Assembly: GCF_051233685.1 (NCBI RefSeq)
Contig: NZ_JBAMMY010000274.1
Location: forward strand, 1 to 7,765
DNA: 7,765 nt
Source: RPRI01 sp051233685
GTDB taxonomy: Bacteria; Desulfobacterota; Desulfobacteria; Desulfobacterales; RPRI01
Direction of reading: 5' to 3'
Shown here one piece after another: positions 6,504-7,765 of this stretch; the stretch's first letter is position 1; every line of letters begins with the position of its first letter. Under the pieces are notes generated by a model. It did no database searches, had not been told where the DNA came from, and saw only the letters and a list, made by a program, of their open reading frames with translations. A program made the translations under genes and the position numbers.

Positions 6504-7144
6504 TTCTCTTGATGAAAGTAAAATTAAGTAGAGGAGGGACAGAATGCCACAATTATCAAGCGTTTCTGTTTATCAATTCAAGGTAACCTTAAGGGACAGC
6601 AAACCCCCAATTTGGCGAAGGATACAAGTGAGGAGCGACACAACTCTTTACAAGCTTCATCACACCCTACAGGTAGTGATGGGTTGGTCTGATTATCATC
6701 TTCACCAGTTTGTTATTCATGGGGTATATTATGGTACACCTGACCCTGAGTTTGACTTTGAGGTTAAAAACGAGAAAAGAGTAAAGCTGAATCAGGTAAT
6801 TTCTGGGGAAAAGGAGAAGTTTGTCTACGAATATGATTTTGGTGATAGCTGGAAACATGTGATTTTACTTGAGAAGATTTTGCCTTTAGACCAGGAGGTA
6901 GCCTATCCCATTTGTCTTGCTGGCAAACGGGCCTGTCCACCAGAGGATTGTGGAGGAATATGGGGTTATTATGATTTTCTGGAAGCGATTCAGGATCCTA
7001 AACATCCAGAGCATGACGAGATGCTGGAATGGGTAGGAGGCAGCTTTGACCCGGAAGAATTTGATCTGGATGCAATAAATGAAGAAGTAAAAGCCTAACA
7101 AAATAATCCAGCCGACCTCGTAAACTCGGCGGCTGATTTTTGCG
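6498..7144 (+). mobile_element. Gene cassette: pRiA4b ORF-3 family protein
   Basis: A single-gene cassette of ordinary size. Its leading TTAGGC with a preceding G is the exact complement of GCCTAAC in its own attC, so its limits are well supported. Confidence 0.88.
6544..7098 (+). CDS. Plasmid pRiA4b ORF-3 family protein
   Basis: A 184-aa soluble protein matching the family named after ORF-3 of plasmid pRiA4b. Diagnostic segments in order: Pro-Pro-Ile-Trp-Arg-Arg (21-26), Leu-His-x-x-Leu-Gln-x-x-Met-Gly-Trp (38-48) followed by His-Leu-His-Gln-Phe (52-56), Tyr-Glu-Tyr-Asp-Phe-Gly-Asp-Ser-Trp-Lys-His (95-105), Cys-Pro-Pro-Glu-Asp-Cys-Gly-Gly (131-138) with Gly-Tyr near 141, and a C-terminal Gly-Gly-Ser-Phe-Asp-Pro (165-170). 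The conserved His and two Cys could suggest a metal or catalytic site, but the family's function is not established as far as I know. The length is normal and the gene looks intact. The binding site GAGGAGGG (6531-6538) precedes ATG 6544, and the stop TAA is within the attC box. The family is often found on mobile DNA. Confidence 0.88.
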   Translation: MPQLSSVSVYQFKVTLRDSKPPIWRRIQVRSDTTLYKLHHTLQVVMGWSDYHLHQFVIHGVYYGTPDPEFDFEVKNEKRVKLNQVISGEKEKFVYEYDFGDSWKHVILLEKILPLDQEVAYPICLAGKRACPPEDCGGIWGYYDFLEAIQDPKHPEHDEMLEWVGGSFDPEEFDLDAINEEVKA

Positions 7145-7150
7145 TTCGGT
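7093..7150 (+). repeat. attC recombination site 6 (58 bp)
   Basis: The outer boxes are GCCTAAC (7093-7099) and GTTCGGT (7144-7150). The inner hairpin pairs CAGCCG-A-CC with GGCGGCTG (7128-7135), with an extrahelical A. Five T (7137-7141) follow the hairpin, giving a terminator-like look on the + strand. The stop codon of the preceding gene is inside the left box. Confidence 0.92.
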
Positions 7151-7176
7151 CGATAACAAAAGATAGGAGATTACTA

Positions 7177-7395
7177 ATGAAGGCAGAATTCACAGCAATC
7201 ATAGAGCCCGCACCCGAGGGCGGCTTTTGGGCTATTTGCCCGGAGGTACCTGGCGCCAATGGACAGGGTGAGACGATAGAGGAAACCAAGGTTAATTTGC
7301 GGCAGGCTATTGAATTGATCTTGGAGGATCGCAAGGCTGACATTCTCCGAGGGTTGCCTGACGACACTATTCAAGATACGGTGATGATTGGATGA
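7177..7395 (+). CDS. hicB: HicB-family antitoxin
   Basis: A 72-aa protein that should bind and neutralise the HicA toxin encoded after it. It shows the HicB core: an N-terminal beta strand ending Ile-Ile-Glu, Gly-Gly-Phe-Trp-Ala-Ile-Cys-Pro-Glu-Val-Pro-Gly (15-26), Gly-x-Thr-x-Glu-Glu (31-36), and the helix Asn-Leu-x-x-Ala-Ile-Glu-Leu (40-47). It is short and lacks the C-terminal DNA-binding domain found in longer HicB proteins, so autoregulation through this protein alone is doubtful. AGGAGA (7165-7170) precedes ATG 7177. It overlaps hicA by ATGA. The order antitoxin then toxin is one of the two arrangements known for this family. Confidence 0.88.
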   Translation: MKAEFTAIIEPAPEGGFWAICPEVPGANGQGETIEETKVNLRQAIELILEDRKADILRGLPDDTIQDTVMIG

Positions 7396-7571
7396 AACGA
7401 CGAGACTTGGAGCGAAGGTTGAGAATCGCAGGTTGCTACCTGAAACGGGAAGGGGCCTCACATTCACTTTGGATTAATCCGAAGAATGGAGCGACGGAAG
7501 CTGTCCCACGGCACATCGAGATCAAAGAACCATTGGCAAAGAAGATTTTGAAGAATCTTAATGCAGATTAA
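7392..7571 (+). CDS. hicA: HicA-family mRNA interferase toxin
   Basis: A 59-aa basic protein read from ATG 7392, overlapping the hicB stop in ATGA, to TAA 7569-7571. HicA toxins are small double-stranded-RNA-binding-fold proteins that cleave mRNA. The N-terminal Lys-Arg-Arg-Asp-Leu helix is followed by Gly-Cys-Tyr-Leu-Lys-Arg-Glu-Gly-Ala-Ser-His (14-24). His24 sits at the position of the catalytic His in the family's Gly-Ser-His motif. A Val-Pro-Arg-His segment (38-41) and a C-terminal helix Leu-Ala-Lys-Lys-Ile-Leu-Lys (48-54) complete the domain. The length is normal for the family. No separate binding site is needed, since it is probably coupled to hicB. The toxin appears intact. Confidence 0.87.
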   Translation: MKRRDLERRLRIAGCYLKREGASHSLWINPKNGATEAVPRHIEIKEPLAKKILKNLNAD

Positions 7572-7574
7572 ATG

Positions 7575-7634
7575 ACCGAACAAGGCTAATGCAGCCGACG
7601 CAAAAAGCCGCGCGGCTGATTAGCAGCGTTCGGC
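7575..7634 (+). repeat. attC recombination site 7 (60 bp)
   Basis: The outer boxes are ACCGAAC (7575-7581) and GTTCGGC (7628-7634). Inside, GCTAAT-G-CAGCCG-A-CGC pairs with GCGCGGCTGATTAGC around the loop AAAAAGCC (7602-7609), with two extrahelical bases (G and A). This is the most regular attC in the window. It starts 3 bases after the hicA stop. Confidence 0.93.
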
Positions 7635-7653
7635 ACTACTGGCAGGAGGCAGC

Positions 7654-7765
7654 ATGGCAGATAAGCAAATAAAAAAGAAAAATTATCGAGAACTGTTCAG
7701 AGAAATTGATATGATGTGTGGGGAAGTCAACAATTCTGACTCAACTGTTGAGAAGGAATCAGAAA
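7654..7765 (+). CDS. Start of the next cassette gene (3' end outside window)
   Basis: An open frame starts at ATG 7654, 20 bases after the attC 7 box, preceded by the strong binding site GGCAGGAGG (7641-7649), and runs off the window edge. The 37 visible residues are hydrophilic: a Lys-rich start (residues 4-9), then Tyr-Arg-Glu-Leu-Phe-Arg-Glu-Ile and an acidic, Ser-rich stretch. I do not recognise a family from this fragment. Confidence 0.65.
   Translation, partial: MADKQIKKKNYRELFREIDMMCGEVNNSDSTVEKESE

Larger units (their letters stand above)
7145..7628 (+). mobile_element. Gene cassette: HicB-HicA toxin-antitoxin
   Basis: The leading hexamer TTCGGT with a preceding G is the exact complement of ACCGAAC in the attC at its end, so both genes belong to one cassette of about 480 bp. 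Confidence 0.88.
1..7765 (+). mobile_element. Interior segment of an integron gene-cassette array
   Basis: Six well-formed attC sites and one decayed one alternate with short gene units that all read the same way as the attC sites. Genes begin 20-35 bp after each GTTRRRY box, and three genes stop inside the next RYYYAAC box, which is typical of cassettes. Each good attC has a left inner arm with one extra base, usually A, relative to the right arm, as expected for the extrahelical bases that direct bottom-strand recombination. No integrase, attI or Pc promoter is present, so both array ends lie outside the window. The array type (sedentary chromosomal or mobile) cannot be decided here. Confidence 0.9.

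Noticed and set aside
7095..7467. Reverse-strand open frames of 90 and 97 codons across the HicBA cassette
   Set aside because: They overlie hicB and hicA, which have clear family motifs and binding sites, and they cross cassette features. They are coincidental open frames.
48..7634. Repeated palindromes as a CRISPR array or REP elements
   Set aside because: Spacing is gene-sized and irregular, and each palindrome has RYYYAAC and GTTRRRY ends with an extrahelical base, which fits attC and not CRISPR or REP.
1..7765. Integrase gene, attI site or insertion sequence
   Set aside because: No tyrosine recombinase, transposase or terminal inverted repeats were found on either strand.

Overview
The window is a stretch of an integron gene-cassette array. 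Every convincing gene is on the + strand. They are separated by imperfect palindromes of 56-94 bp with the architecture of attC recombination sites: an RYYYAAC box, an inner hairpin whose left arm carries an unpaired extra base, and a GTTRRRY box. Six good attC sites (48-141, 864-919, 1711-1785, 6446-6503, 7093-7150, 7575-7634) and one decayed site (about 1152-1217) are visible. No integrase gene, attI site, tRNA, rRNA or CRISPR lies inside the window, so this is an interior part of the array. The host cannot be named from the sequence. The mixed attC lengths and differing base composition between cassettes suggest an environmental or sedentary chromosomal integron of a Gram-negative type bacterium, but that is inference.

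Layout: (1) 1-135, tail of a previous cassette with a 94-bp attC. (2) 136-913, a HEPN-like protein with an R-x4-H motif. (3) 914-1779, a small unknown protein of 67 aa and a RelE/ParE-type toxin-antitoxin pair, separated only by the decayed attC. (4) 1780-6497, an outsized cassette of about 4.7 kb holding a complete two-gene Type III-like restriction-modification system in the order res then mod. (5) 6498-7144, a pRiA4b ORF-3 family protein. (6) 7145-7628, a HicB-HicA toxin-antitoxin pair; the 59-aa HicA is easy to miss. (7) 7629-end, the start of another cassette gene, cut by the window edge.

The cassette limits can be tested internally. When a cassette is excised, its leading TTRRRY hexamer joins the last G of its own attC, and the resulting box should be complementary to that attC's RYYYAAC box. 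This holds exactly for the res-mod cassette (GTTATGT with ACATAAC), the pRiA4b cassette (GTTAGGC with GCCTAAC), the HicBA cassette (GTTCGGT with ACCGAAC) and the combined 914-1779 cassette (GTTAGCA with TGCTAAC). The HEPN cassette has one mismatch.

Functionally the array looks like a compact defence and stability module: a restriction-modification system, a HEPN candidate RNase, and two toxin-antitoxin pairs that could resist loss of the array. The most notable point is a full restriction-modification operon packaged as one mobile cassette, with the nuclease gene placed before the methyltransferase gene.
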